NCBI RefSeq assembly: GCF_003385515.1
Contig: NZ_QNVT01000032.1
Coordinates: 24,423-88,422 of the forward strand
Length of the DNA stretch: 64,000 nt
Source of the DNA: Chryseobacterium pennae
GTDB lineage: Bacteria; Bacteroidota; Bacteroidia; Flavobacteriales; Weeksellaceae
Direction: 5' to 3'
The position numbers and the translations under genes were made by a program. Each line of letters begins with the position of its first letter. Positions within the stretch are counted from its first letter, which is position 1. Under the pieces are notes generated by a model that did not search any database, was not told the origin of the DNA, and saw only the letters and a list, made by a program, of their open reading frames with translations. Below are positions 8,285-17,447 of this stretch, in pieces.

Positions 8285-8773
8285 ATGAATGTGTTAATTA
8301 ATGCGGTGTTACTTGGTGTGGGAGCGACCATCTTTATGGATGTGTACGCTCTTATCATCAAGAAATTCTGGAATATTCCTTCCCTCGACTACCGTATAGT
8401 AGGGCGATGGATCGGGCATTTCAAAAATGGAACATTCAGCCATCCTAATATTATACAGGCCACTCCTATCCCGGGAGAAAAAGCTCTCGGGTGGCTGGCC
8501 CACTACTCCATTGGGATTGCATTTGCCTATATTTTACTTTTACTCTGGGGCCAGGGCTGGCTGGTACATCCTACGGCTTTTCCTGCTATTTTTATTGGTC
8601 TTGCCACAACCTTAGCACCGTGGTTTATGATGCAGCCTGCTTTTGGTTTTGGAATTGCGGCCTCTAAGCTGCCTAATCCTCATATTGCCAGACTTCGAAG
8701 TCTTCAGGCCCATCTTATTTACGGGATTGGTTTATATATGTCTGGAGTATTAATATCAATTTTGTTTAAGTAA
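8285..8773 (+). CDS. DUF2938 family membrane protein
   Basis: A 162-residue protein with four or five hydrophobic segments: an N-terminal segment (LINAVLLGVGATIFMDVYALIIKKF), an amphipathic stretch with GRWIGHFKNGTFSH, and three C-terminal helices including FGIAASKLPNP. These are the recognisable DUF2938 blocks. Role unknown. It is sandwiched between the thioredoxin (12-base gap) and the DHFR-like reductase (3-base gap) in one probable operon. Confidence 0.82.
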   Translation: MNVLINAVLLGVGATIFMDVYALIIKKFWNIPSLDYRIVGRWIGHFKNGTFSHPNIIQATPIPGEKALGWLAHYSIGIAFAYILLLLWGQGWLVHPTAFPAIFIGLATTLAPWFMMQPAFGFGIAASKLPNPHIARLRSLQAHLIYGIGLYMSGVLISILFK

Positions 8774-8776
8774 ATT

Positions 8777-9304
8777 ATGAGAAAATTAGTTTTATATATT
8801 TCTTCTTCACTCGATTGCTATATCGCTGGTCCCAATGATGATCTCAGTTTTCTCAGCCAAGTGCAAACAGAAGATGAAGACTATGGATACCATGACTTTA
8901 CAGATACGACAGACACTGTAATTATGGGAAACAGAACCTACAACTGGATTCTTTCTCAGAACGTGGAATTCCCGCATCAGGATAAAACTTCCTATATCAT
9001 CACAAGAAAAATACGGCAGTCTATTGGTAATCTCCACTTCTATACCGGAGACCTTAGCAAACTGGTTCGAACTCTTAAAAAGGAAGAAGGGAAATCTATT
9101 TTCTGTGATGGTGGTAGTTTTGTGGTCAATGAACTTTTAAAAGCCAAGCTTTTTGATGAATTAATAATTTCTGTAATCCCTGTCATTTTAGGGAAGGGAA
9201 CAAAATTATTTAAGGATGAGATTCCCGGTCAGAATTTAGAGCTGCTCTCCAGTAAAAGATTTGACAGTGGACTTGTACAGTTGCATTACAGGATAATGTA
9301 TTAA
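8777..9304 (+). CDS. dihydrofolate reductase family protein (RibD C-terminal type)
   Basis: A 175-residue protein of the RibD_C/DHFR-like family. It starts RKLVLYISSSLDCYIAGPNDDLSFL and has TDTVIMGNRTYNWI, the NADPH-site GGSFVVNELLKAKLFDELIISVIPVILGKGTKLF and a terminal strand. Such YyaP/YwjB-type reductases are separate from true folate reductases and have unknown pteridine or pyrimidine-like substrates. Last gene of the 7973-9304 operon, followed by a terminator. Confidence 0.87.
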   Translation: MRKLVLYISSSLDCYIAGPNDDLSFLSQVQTEDEDYGYHDFTDTTDTVIMGNRTYNWILSQNVEFPHQDKTSYIITRKIRQSIGNLHFYTGDLSKLVRTLKKEEGKSIFCDGGSFVVNELLKAKLFDELIISVIPVILGKGTKLFKDEIPGQNLELLSSKRFDSGLVQLHYRIMY

Positions 9305-9320
9305 TTTATATCTTTAAATC

Positions 9321-9352
9321 AAAGAGTCTGAATAAAAATCAGGCTCTTTTTT
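9321..9352 (+). terminator. rho-independent terminator
   Basis: AGAGTCTGA pairs with TCAGGCTCT (one G.T pair) across a short A-rich loop and is followed by six T. It lies between the convergent 8777 and 9425 genes and serves the plus-strand operon. Confidence 0.7.
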
Positions 9353-9424
9353 CATATAACTTTTAACGACACAGATATTCTTCTGTTTTTTCAACCATTT
9401 AACACTTGGTTTTAAACATTCATC

Positions 9425-9985
9425 TTAAATCCAGCCCACCTTTCTTCTCCAGACTGTATAATCTTCATCCCTGTTATCAATTTCCGGAATATTTTCCGGA
9501 TCGGGAATTTGGTTAATTTCTTTTTCTGATAACGATGGCAGGTTCGCTTTCTTCCGTTCACTGTTCAGGTTTTCTTTATCTTCCACAGGATAAGGAATTC
9601 CGTCGGTCATAAGCTGGGTTCCATATTTCTGAGGCCTGCTCTGGAAAACCTGAATCCGGTCATACAGATAGGCTTTATTTTTTTTGGTAATATCATGACT
9701 GTTTTCCACCATCATTTTATAACATGCCTTCATAAACTCAGGTTCACCAATAGAATGCTGAATGATAAGCCAGGCAGCATCGCTGGCTTTTACCCCTACC
9801 TTTGAAATCGTTGGATATCCTATATCACTGATTATTTCCCGGAGTCTTTTGGCATTGGTTTTATGAATGCGCTCCATCTCAGGATGATACCCTCCTGCGA
9901 GTTTTCCTTCCGCAGACAGCTTTTCTCTTATTTCAATGTCATGCCCTCCAAGGCGTATTAATTCTTTTCCAATCTTAGAAGTCAT
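9425..9985 (-). CDS. DUF6624 domain-containing protein
   Basis: A 186-residue soluble protein with the DUF6624 pattern: MERIHKTNAKRLREIISDIGYPTISKVG, then DAAWLIIQHSIGEPEFMKACYKMM, LYDRIQVFQSRPQKYGTQ and a Trp-rich end. The conserved H and Q residues (IIQHS, QKYGTQ) look functional, but no activity is known for the family. The GNAT gene upstream on the same strand is only four bases away, so the two are probably co-transcribed. Confidence 0.85.
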   Translation of the reverse strand: MTSKIGKELIRLGGHDIEIREKLSAEGKLAGGYHPEMERIHKTNAKRLREIISDIGYPTISKVGVKASDAAWLIIQHSIGEPEFMKACYKMMVENSHDITKKNKAYLYDRIQVFQSRPQKYGTQLMTDGIPYPVEDKENLNSERKKANLPSLSEKEINQIPDPENIPEIDNRDEDYTVWRRKVGWI

Positions 9986-9989
9986 TACA

Positions 9990-10415
9990 TTACAGTTTTT
10001 TCATCAGATATTTTGGAGATTCTGTATATCCTTGCCTGTCATAAAACCGGTGTGCCTGTTTTCTCTGGAAATTACAGTGCAGCTCTATCCTGTCACAATT
10101 GCGTTCTCTGGCTACTTTTTCGCAGTATTCTTCTAAAAATCTTCCAATTCCTGAACTCCGGTAATTTTCATCAACAGAGAAATAGCTTATTCTTGCAAAA
10201 TCTCCCTTAAGAGCAATCTGCGGGATGACATGAATGGAGATGAACCCTACAACATTTCCTTCCTGATCTTCTGCAACGATAAGATATTCATCAGGGTTTT
10301 CTAAAAGTTTTTTTATTTTTTGAGGTAAAAATTCACCGGTATTGGGATATCCTAACTGATCCAGCAGTTTTACAACTGTATTCAGATCTTCTTCAAGCAT
10401 TGTTCTCAGATTCAT
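9990..10415 (-). CDS. GNAT family N-acetyltransferase
   Basis: A compact 141-residue GNAT. It begins MNLRTMLEEDLNTVVKLLDQLGYP, has the strand pair IVAEDQEGNVVGFISIHV, then FSVDENYRSSGIGRFLEEY with the acetyl-CoA loop RSSGIG, and closes with HRFYDRQGYTESPKYLMK, typical of small aminoglycoside- or amine-acetylating GNATs. Specificity cannot be told. It is followed four bases later by the DUF6624 gene. Confidence 0.87.
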   Translation of the reverse strand: MNLRTMLEEDLNTVVKLLDQLGYPNTGEFLPQKIKKLLENPDEYLIVAEDQEGNVVGFISIHVIPQIALKGDFARISYFSVDENYRSSGIGRFLEEYCEKVARERNCDRIELHCNFQRKQAHRFYDRQGYTESPKYLMKKL

Positions 10416-10502
10416 ATTGCGATTTTTAAAATGTATTTAGCATCTCTCTCAAAGTTACAAAAAAAGAAGCCGGTTGATGAAAAACAATGAATATCTTATG
10501 AT

Positions 10503-11057
10503 TTACATGGTATTAAGAACAAACCTGACTCTTTGCTCTACTGTTACTCTGGGAATTTCAATAACATTATAACCATACTCCCGGTAAATTTCATACATGC
10601 ATTCAAAAGTATGTTCAGCCACTTCTTGAGTCTGTTTTCTTTCGGAATCATTTTCATAGATTTCCTTCCAGGGCGGGAGGATAAAGACATTTTTGTTATA
10701 CTCCATTTCACGGGCTGTTATTTCCATCTGCCTAGGTACAGGAATCTCTTCCAGCCGGAGATAACCGATCGTGTCTAATATTCCACGATCAAAAAAAACA
10801 GGTTGGATACCGGAGATTGGTATCATTTCGTTAAAAGTTTTTACAGAAGCATCAAACATCAGTCCGGCAAAAATCTCTTTATTGATCCACGGTAACCCGT
10901 CTCCATTAGATAGCAATTGTTCTTTGATAATTCTACGTCCTTCTTCGGGTGCCGTTGTAAATCCTAGACGGTTTAATTCGTTGATTAATGTGGTTTTTCC
11001 AGCTCCCGGACCTCCAGTAATAACATAGAGTTTTTTTGTAATATTATTATTTTTCAT
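10503..11057 (-). CDS. AAA/P-loop ATPase, kinase-like
   Basis: A 184-residue NTPase. From ATG 11057 it reads MKNNNITKKLYVITGGPGAGKTTLINEL with Walker A GGPGAGKT near residues 15-22, then GRRIIKEQ, FFDRGILDTIGYL (Walker B-like strand with Asp-Arg) and a C-terminal helix. This is the AAA_28/shikimate-kinase-like group in Bacteroidota, annotated as ATPases or predicted kinases. The frame extends upstream to TTG 11129, but that extension is non-conserved in appearance. Confidence 0.85.
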   Translation of the reverse strand: MKNNNITKKLYVITGGPGAGKTTLINELNRLGFTTAPEEGRRIIKEQLLSNGDGLPWINKEIFAGLMFDASVKTFNEMIPISGIQPVFFDRGILDTIGYLRLEEIPVPRQMEITAREMEYNKNVFILPPWKEIYENDSERKQTQEVAEHTFECMYEIYREYGYNVIEIPRVTVEQRVRFVLNTM

Positions 11058-11319
11058 TTTTAAATTTTGTGGGGTTGAATCGTTAAAAATCAGAATTATT
11101 GACGGAATACAATCTGAAAAAGTATTCATCTAAGCACAGGGCATACCTTGAATAATGGATCAACGAAATCAGAAAAGAAATGTCTGGACAGACAATAAGT
11201 ATAGAGAAGCGCAAGAGCTCTAGTAACAATAATTATATTTCTGAAAATGAATGTATCAGAAATCTTTACCAGTAAAGATACTCTATTTTTAATTACGAAA
11301 ATAAATAGGAAGAACTCAT

Positions 11320-11676
11320 TTATTCTTTGGGTGGAAAAGTAATGCCGGCATCCTGAATCAGATCAAAACCATAGCTCATGATGGTTTCAATAACTGGAAT
11401 TGCTTTTTTCCCTTTCTCAGTAAGACTGTATTCTACCTTCGGCGGAACAACGGGATATACTTCACGATGGATCATTTCTTTGCTTTCCAGCTCCCGAAGC
11501 TGGCTGGTCAGCATTTTGTCTGTGATATGGGGAATATCCTTTTTCAGTTCACTGAAGCGAAGCGGTTTCTCCTGTAATCTCCACAAAATAGGCATTTTCC
11601 AGGTTCCACCGATATGGCTTAAGGCAAATTCAATAGGGGTATAATACAATCTTTTATCGTGGAAAAACTGAGGCAT
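11320..11676 (-). CDS. HxlR family transcriptional regulator
   Basis: A 118-residue winged-helix regulator with the HxlR/MarR-like hallmark: PIEFALSHIGGTWKMPILWRLQEKPLRFSELKKDIPHITDKMLTSQLRELESKEMIHREVYPVVPPKVEYSLTEKG. No Cys is visible in the usual N-terminal sensing position, so it is probably not a YodB-type quinone sensor. It is divergent from the MFS gene at 11780 and is likely its repressor; the 103-base intergene contains a small CCCTTTcaaAAAGGG-like inverted repeat near 11696. Confidence 0.87.
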   Translation of the reverse strand: MPQFFHDKRLYYTPIEFALSHIGGTWKMPILWRLQEKPLRFSELKKDIPHITDKMLTSQLRELESKEMIHREVYPVVPPKVEYSLTEKGKKAIPVIETIMSYGFDLIQDAGITFPPKE

Positions 11677-11779
11677 AATTATTCTTTTATCGTTACCCTT
11701 TCAAAAAGGGAAGTATAGAACTAAAAAGTAAGTATATAGCTTTCTGATAGTCTATTCTGCAAATTTGCACAAAAAAATT

Positions 11780-12922
11780 ATGAAATCGAAAAGAAATCTT
11801 TATGTGCTTGCACTTGGTGTATTCGGAATTACTACAACTGAATTCGGAGTGATTGGAATATTACCGGAAATTACTTCTTCTTTCAATATTTCTATTGAAA
11901 AAGCAGGCTGGCTCCTGAGTGCTTTTGCATTGATCGTAGCTCTTTTTGGTCCGTTTATGCTGATGGCATTGTCATCATTTAAAAGAAAAAGATTGTTGAT
12001 TGCATCACTGTTTATTTTTGCTGCAGCCAATATTATTTCTGCTTATATCGGGAATTTTTATGGATTATTGGTTGTCAGAATGATTCCTGCATTTTTTCAT
12101 CCGGTTTATTGGTCCATTGCGCTGTCTGTTGCTGAAAAGGCTTCTGCCTCCACCGACAAATCAAGGGCTGTAAGTATTATTTTTTCCGGGCTTACTCTGG
12201 CTACTGTATTGGGAGTTCCTTTGGCTACTTTAATGTCTGATCTGTTTTCCTGGCAGTCTTCGTTTCTGCTTACGGCATTTATTAATTTGGTGGCACTGGC
12301 AGGTGTTCAGCTTTTATTACCGGACATTGAAAAAGAGACAGAAGCTTCACTGATCTTCAATATTAATATTTTACGCAGTCGGTATTTATGGATTGGTTTA
12401 TGTACAGCATTTTTTACCATTGCTGCTATGTATTCTACCTATGGATATATGGCAGATTTTCTGAAAAACATAACTCAGATGAATGGAAAACAAATCAGTA
12501 TTATGTTGTTTATGTTTGGAGTTGTCGGCATTTTCGGAAACAAAATTGCCGGAAAATATATGAGCCGGTTTCCGTTCCAGACTACTCTTATATTTCTGAT
12601 TTTTTTGGCTGTCATTCACTTATTCATCTATTATTACGGAAATTCTTTTGTTCCTATGATCTGGATTATAGGATTCTGGGGACTGATCCATTCGGGAGGT
12701 TTTCTGATCAGTAATATCAATGTCACCTCTTCAGTTCCCGGGTCTTCTGAATTCATCAACAGTATTTTTACTTCCTGTGGAAATTTTGCAGTAACCGCCG
12801 GAACTTTATGGGGTGGATTCTGGATTGCTCATTTCGGCATTGAAAATATCATAGGATCAAGCATTATCACTATTATATTAGCTGTAATTATGGTATTTAT
12901 CAGGAAAATGCTCATGAAATAA
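11780..12922 (+). CDS. MFS transporter, AraJ/YdhP-type efflux
   Basis: A 380-residue, 12-helix major facilitator. It opens LGVFGITTTEFGVIGILPEI, the signature of the AraJ/PbuE-like drug/sugar efflux group, with FKRKRLLIASLFIFAAAN in loop 2-3 and a second half starting near residue 205. ATG 11780 is chosen over an upstream TTG. It is transcribed away from the HxlR regulator, a usual arrangement for a regulated efflux pump. The substrate is unknown. Confidence 0.88.
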   Translation: MKSKRNLYVLALGVFGITTTEFGVIGILPEITSSFNISIEKAGWLLSAFALIVALFGPFMLMALSSFKRKRLLIASLFIFAAANIISAYIGNFYGLLVVRMIPAFFHPVYWSIALSVAEKASASTDKSRAVSIIFSGLTLATVLGVPLATLMSDLFSWQSSFLLTAFINLVALAGVQLLLPDIEKETEASLIFNINILRSRYLWIGLCTAFFTIAAMYSTYGYMADFLKNITQMNGKQISIMLFMFGVVGIFGNKIAGKYMSRFPFQTTLIFLIFLAVIHLFIYYYGNSFVPMIWIIGFWGLIHSGGFLISNINVTSSVPGSSEFINSIFTSCGNFAVTAGTLWGGFWIAHFGIENIIGSSIITIILAVIMVFIRKMLMK

Positions 12923-13002
12923 TCTAAAACAGTATTAATAAAACAGATTGGAAGCAGGAAGAATGAAACGGAAGATTTAGTTTCCCACTTTTATTTTCAG
13001 CT
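12923..13002. repeat. copy of the dispersed TTCCTGCTTCC motif, reverse orientation
   Basis: GATTGGAAGCAGGAAG at about 12946-12961 is the reverse complement of the motif at 6625 and 1-16. It sits between the convergent MFS and ABC genes. Confidence 0.4.
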
Positions 13003-13638
13003 TTAAAATCTGAGTGTATTCAGCTGGCTGAACTCTTCTTTATGGTAAATAGCTTCAATACTTCCGTTTTGCAGCAATGCAATTTTATCACAGGTATGGA
13101 AAAGGGTTTCAATAATATGGGAACTGATCAGGACCACTTTATTTTCAGATTTTAACTGCCTGATAATATCATAAAGGGTATGAACGCCCTCAAAATCTAC
13201 TCCGTTGAAGGGTTCATCCAGAATATTAATCGGCTTATTCAGCATCAGCATCCCGATGAGGGCCAATTTTTTCTTCATTCCACTGGAATAGTATTGTACA
13301 TATTTTTTCAGTGGAAGGTTGAATTTTTCAATGATTTCTCTTATTTCATCTACTTTTTTTGAAGAGAAATAAGACAGATATTCCTCTCCTGTTATATAAG
13401 GATAAAAATAATTTTCCGTTTCAAGATAAGAGATCTGCTGCCGCTTTAAACGTTCATTTCTCCAGGTAATGCTCCCTGAAAATGACTGGCTTTGATATAA
13501 AGATTCAAATAATGTAGTCTTCCCTGCACCATTCTTTCCGAGAATTCCCAAAATACAGCCTTCTTCTATAGAAAGGTTCAGATCGTTTAAAACTTTCTGA
13601 TTCTTAAATTCAACATTTACATTTTTAACTTCCAACAT
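13003..13638 (-). CDS. ABC transporter ATP-binding protein
   Basis: A 211-residue ABC ATPase: Walker A GKNGAGKTT near residues 35-43, Q-loop ISYLETENYFYPYITG, signature variant YSSGMKKKLALIG, Walker B INILDEPFNGVD and the switch His in LISSHII. The YSSGMKKK signature is typical of CcmA/NatA-like exporters. It overlaps the permease gene upstream by 14 bases, so the pair are translationally coupled. Confidence 0.9.
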   Translation of the reverse strand: MLEVKNVNVEFKNQKVLNDLNLSIEEGCILGILGKNGAGKTTLFESLYQSQSFSGSITWRNERLKRQQISYLETENYFYPYITGEEYLSYFSSKKVDEIREIIEKFNLPLKKYVQYYSSGMKKKLALIGMLMLNKPINILDEPFNGVDFEGVHTLYDIIRQLKSENKVVLISSHIIETLFHTCDKIALLQNGSIEAIYHKEEFSQLNTLRF

Positions 13639-14536
13639 ATGTTTTGATATTTTGATTAGCCGCTTTTATACCTGATTTAAGCATGAACAGGGCCGGAATT
13701 ATTGTCATACTACACAAAAAGTATTCTAAATAAACACCCATATTATAATCGCTGTCTTTATTTTTATGGTTATAATTTTTATATTTTCTGACCAGGCTCA
13801 GCAGAAGATAGAGGTTCATAAAGACAAGGTAATACACCACATATAGACTTTCATATGGATTTAAAATCAAAAAAGAACAGTAAACCGGCAAAAGCAGTAT
13901 ATTGAAAAACAAAGTATTCTTTCTTATTTTTTCCTTCAACGTATATTGTTTAAAATACATTTCGAGCATTTCTTTACTCTCATGTGGCTGGTAAATAAAA
14001 GAAATAAAATCCAACGCGAAAACACCAGCAAAGATCAGAGTAAGTGGATGATAGGATGAAAGAATGATAATGATAAATCCCAGTATTGCTCTCCAACTGT
14101 TTTTTCTCAGAAAGCTTTTCCATTCAAACAGAATGTTGGGAATAAAATTCCAGTTCAGGGACAGCCACTGTTTTGTTCTTGGAGGAATAAAGGCCAGTAC
14201 AACAATCAGAAGATATAAAGCAACTCCTGTTTTTTCAATCTTATAATGGACATTTCCGAACAACAAGGCTGTATACATCATACCTGTTTCCAGCAGGATA
14301 ATCCATCGCCAGCTTTGTACAAAAACTTTCTTCAGAAAAGGAATATCCTTCCTTTCACTATGGAAAAGGGCTATGAGAATAAAGAATATAACCGGATAGT
14401 ATTCATTTTTGGGCAACCTTACTGCGATGAGCATCCCTAAAACAAGTAAAACAGGAATACTTACCTTGGGATTCAGGTTGAGGATTCTGAAACTCTGGAT
14501 GAATCTGAATTTAAAATGGCTGATTAGTTTTTTCAA
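13625..14536 (-). CDS. ABC exporter membrane subunit (probable)
   Basis: A 303-residue membrane protein with about eight hydrophobic segments and no family signature I recognise. The 14-base overlap with the ATPase gene marks it as the cognate permease. The topology (short cytoplasmic N-terminus with basic residues, helices from about residue 29 onward) suits a half-size type-2 exporter subunit. The cargo is unknown. Confidence 0.7.
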   Translation of the reverse strand: MKKLISHFKFRFIQSFRILNLNPKVSIPVLLVLGMLIAVRLPKNEYYPVIFFILIALFHSERKDIPFLKKVFVQSWRWIILLETGMMYTALLFGNVHYKIEKTGVALYLLIVVLAFIPPRTKQWLSLNWNFIPNILFEWKSFLRKNSWRAILGFIIIILSSYHPLTLIFAGVFALDFISFIYQPHESKEMLEMYFKQYTLKEKIRKNTLFFNILLLPVYCSFLILNPYESLYVVYYLVFMNLYLLLSLVRKYKNYNHKNKDSDYNMGVYLEYFLCSMTIIPALFMLKSGIKAANQNIKTYVGS

Positions 14537-14562
14537 AGGATTCTGATGATATCTATAAAAGG

Positions 14563-15666
14563 TTATTGAACAGGTTTTATCAAATACAGTTTGTTTTCAG
14601 TAGTTGTAAAAAGTTGGAAGTTCAGGTTTTTATCTGAAAAATACAAATAAGGTAAGTATTGTTTTTCCAGTTCGGCCTTAAGCTTCCGGATGTCTTCGCC
14701 TTTGGTATTATAAAATTTTTCGGTGGTAAAATTTTCATTAAAGGACATTGCTTTTTTAAATTTCAGAGTGTCTCCTTTTACTAAAAGTTGGCAATACAAA
14801 TCCCCGTTCCAGCTTTTTGAAGTCGTGCTGATAGCTCCTCCTGATGCACTGCAGGTAGATTTATCCAATACTTTTCGTTGAAAATAGACAGGCATAATAT
14901 TCGGAAAACGACCCGGATCCAGTTTTCTTTCTCCAAAAGGATCAGTTCCGAAAAGACTGTTGTTATATCCGGGATTTGTCATAGAATATTTTCCGGAAAC
15001 TTTTCTGTCGATATACAGCTGATACCATTTTCCATTCATATAATATGTCACACGATCTGATCCGCTTTTTGATTCTCTTAAATAATCATCCGCATTTTCA
15101 GTAATATTCTGATATTCAGTATTCTGCTTTTCTCTGCTCCATTTCAGGTCTTCATTCTGAACGATCATTTGCTTTCGCACTGTATCTCCATCTTTTATCC
15201 AGGTTCTGTAATATTTTTTGTCGTAATTCACAATAAAGTCACCAAACAGTAATTCGTTCCAGTTTTCACGGGTACTTTTATAGGTATAACGGTCTTTGAT
15301 ATTTCCATCTTTATCCAGTTTATAAAAATGATAATCCATATAAAAACGGGTACTTCCTACCGAACCATCTTCTTCTACTTCTTTCCGGTTCCTGTCTTTC
15401 GGGATTTCGTTGGTTACAATAATGACGTTTCCTTCCGAACTTATAACATGTTGAATCCGTGTATAGCTTTTCCACATCAGGTTTATTTCATGATGCCCGA
15501 AACGAATGGATTTAGTACTGTCAATATACTGATAGTTTTTATATTTTTCCGGCAATTCTGAACGGTTCATCTTATTGAGAAGATAGACATCCAGACCACC
15601 AAAATTGTAAAATACAACACTAGCTAACAGAAGAACAGCTCCTATAATAAGGAATATTTTTTTCAT
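14563..15666 (-). CDS. membrane-anchored uncharacterised protein, exporter operon
   Basis: A 367-residue protein with one N-terminal membrane segment (KKIFLIIGAVLLLASVVFYNF) and a long outside domain rich in Tyr, Lys and charged strands (HVISSEGNVIIVTNEIP, then FYKLDKDGNIKDRYTY, YRTWIKDGDTV). The repeated turn-rich Asp-Gly motifs suggest a beta-propeller or beta-sandwich; no family recognised. Its stop is 26 bases before the permease gene, so it probably belongs to the ABC transcript. ATG 15666 is chosen because the signal anchor begins there. Confidence 0.72.
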   Translation of the reverse strand: MKKIFLIIGAVLLLASVVFYNFGGLDVYLLNKMNRSELPEKYKNYQYIDSTKSIRFGHHEINLMWKSYTRIQHVISSEGNVIIVTNEIPKDRNRKEVEEDGSVGSTRFYMDYHFYKLDKDGNIKDRYTYKSTRENWNELLFGDFIVNYDKKYYRTWIKDGDTVRKQMIVQNEDLKWSREKQNTEYQNITENADDYLRESKSGSDRVTYYMNGKWYQLYIDRKVSGKYSMTNPGYNNSLFGTDPFGERKLDPGRFPNIMPVYFQRKVLDKSTCSASGGAISTTSKSWNGDLYCQLLVKGDTLKFKKAMSFNENFTTEKFYNTKGEDIRKLKAELEKQYLPYLYFSDKNLNFQLFTTTENKLYLIKPVQ

Positions 15667-15887
15667 TTCAATGTATGATTCTTTAAAGGTATTAATTCTT
15701 CCAGAATTAGAAAAAACATTTACCATATAACAAGGCAAGGGCCGATGATAATAGCAGACGTCTTGAATTTATGAAAAAATAAAAGCACTGATCTGAAAGT
15801 TATAAAGAGTCTCAAAATATAATCAGAATACTATTTTTGCATTTGGGACCATTGAATACTCCCTTCCAGCTACTCTATTAAAATACA

Positions 15888-15912
15888 AAACCCTCGCTAT
15901 TGGCAAGGGTTT
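15888..15912 (-). terminator. terminator hairpin of the CCCTTGC-ATAGCGAGGG family
   Basis: AAACCCT (15888-15894) pairs with AGGGTTT (15906-15912). Read on the minus strand it lies about 40 bases after putP and runs into TGTATTTT. Near-identical hairpins are at 17643 and 20496. Confidence 0.65.
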
Positions 15913-15950
15913 GTTTTTTATAGTCTGTTTCGGTTAAAACTACAGGCATC

Positions 15951-17447
15951 CTATTCCTGCATAATCTTTTTAACTTCTTCAAATTCATTTTCTATTGCTG
16001 CATCAGGCTTATAAGTTGCCAAGGATACGATAATATTGGTGAGTAAAGAAAGAATGAATCCCGGAATGATTTCATACCAGTCTTTCAACGGATGCTGAAG
16101 ATAAACCCATGCCAGCACGGTGATTCCCCCTACCAACATTCCGGCAAGTCCACCCTGCCATGTTGTTTTCTTCCATAAAAGCGACAACAGGATCAATGGT
16201 CCGAATGCGGAACCAAACCCTGCCCATGCGTTTCCTACAAGGTTAAGGATACTGTCTTTTGGGTCTAATGATAAAAGAACAGCAATTATGGCTACCAATA
16301 AAACTGAAAGTCTGCTGGCAATCAATAATTGCTTTGACGTTGCCTTTTTATTCAGGAAAGCTTTATAAATGTCCTCCGTTAATGAACTTGAAGTTACCAA
16401 TAGCTGAGATGAAATGGTACTCATTACAGCTGCCAGAATTGCAGTCAGCAGGAATCCTGCAATAAACGGGTGGAATAAAATACGGGAGAAGTAAATGAAA
16501 ATAGTTTCTGCCTCTGTTTTTGATCCGTCAAATTTCATCATGGTTTCCGTATCAAATTTCTGCAGATAAGCAATTCCTACTAAACCAATAGCCAAAGCTC
16601 CGGCAACAGTAAAGATCATCCATGTAATCCCGATTCTTCTGGCTTTAACCAAATCTTTTGGTTTATCAATGGCCATAAAACGTACCAGAATATGGGGCTG
16701 TCCGCAATATCCTAATCCCCAAGCCAATAAAGATAAAATGCTTACTGTAGTAGTTCCCCTGAATAAGTCCAGATATTTGGGATCTTTAGCTTCAATCAGG
16801 GAAATTGTTTCTCCAACTCCTCCAATTTCTATGATGGCAACAATTGGCACAATCACCAGTGCCAGTACCATAATGGTTCCCTGCACAAAATCGGTAAGAC
16901 TTACTGCCAGAAACCCACCTAAAAAGGTATATAATACAACCACTAAGCTGGTTAACAATAATCCTACGGTATAATTCATTCCGAAAGCGGATTCAAAGAG
17001 TTTTCCACCGGATACCATTCCTGCTGAAGTGTAAAGAGTGAAAAATACAAGAATAAAGATAGAAGAAGTGATCTTCAGGAGATGGTTTTTGTTTTTAAAC
17101 CTGTTTTCAAAAAACACAGGTAATGTAATTGCATTCTGGGCTACTTCGGTATAAATTCTAAGCCTTGGCGCTACAATAATATAATTGAGAAATGCACCAA
17201 GTGTTAGCCCTATTGCAATCCATGAACTGGAAATACCGGAAAGGTACATAGCTCCCGGAACCCCCATCAGCAGCCAGCCACTCATATCTGCTGCTCCTGC
17301 AGAGAGTGCTGTAACAGCCGCCCCCATTTTTCTTCCTCCAATTAAAAATTCCTCTGAATTGTTTGTTGATTTTCTATAAGAATATATGCCTATACCTATC
17401 ATCAATAATAGATACAACCCCACAGAAATCCCTTCGTATACTTGCAT
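15951..17447 (-). CDS. putP: sodium/proline symporter
   Basis: A 498-residue sodium:solute symporter (SSS family) with about 13 membrane helices. Diagnostic blocks are RKSTNNSEEFLIGGRKMGAAVTALSAGAADMSGWLLMG, then PGAMYLSG, WIAIGLTLGAFLNY, LGYCGQPHILVRFMAI and MSTISSQLLVTSSSLTEDIY, matching PutP closely. It imports L-proline with Na+ at the inner membrane. No proline catabolic gene is adjacent. A terminator follows. Confidence 0.93.
   Translation of the reverse strand: MQVYEGISVGLYLLLMIGIGIYSYRKSTNNSEEFLIGGRKMGAAVTALSAGAADMSGWLLMGVPGAMYLSGISSSWIAIGLTLGAFLNYIIVAPRLRIYTEVAQNAITLPVFFENRFKNKNHLLKITSSIFILVFFTLYTSAGMVSGGKLFESAFGMNYTVGLLLTSLVVVLYTFLGGFLAVSLTDFVQGTIMVLALVIVPIVAIIEIGGVGETISLIEAKDPKYLDLFRGTTTVSILSLLAWGLGYCGQPHILVRFMAIDKPKDLVKARRIGITWMIFTVAGALAIGLVGIAYLQKFDTETMMKFDGSKTEAETIFIYFSRILFHPFIAGFLLTAILAAVMSTISSQLLVTSSSLTEDIYKAFLNKKATSKQLLIASRLSVLLVAIIAVLLSLDPKDSILNLVGNAWAGFGSAFGPLILLSLLWKKTTWQGGLAGMLVGGITVLAWVYLQHPLKDWYEIIPGFILSLLTNIIVSLATYKPDAAIENEFEEVKKIMQE

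Noticed and set aside
12388..12714. Second gene in the MFS transporter
   Set aside because: Overlapping +1 frame; the MFS frame is conserved and complete.
16669..16974. 101-codon plus-strand frame inside putP
   Set aside because: Fully antisense to a strongly conserved gene; a shadow frame.
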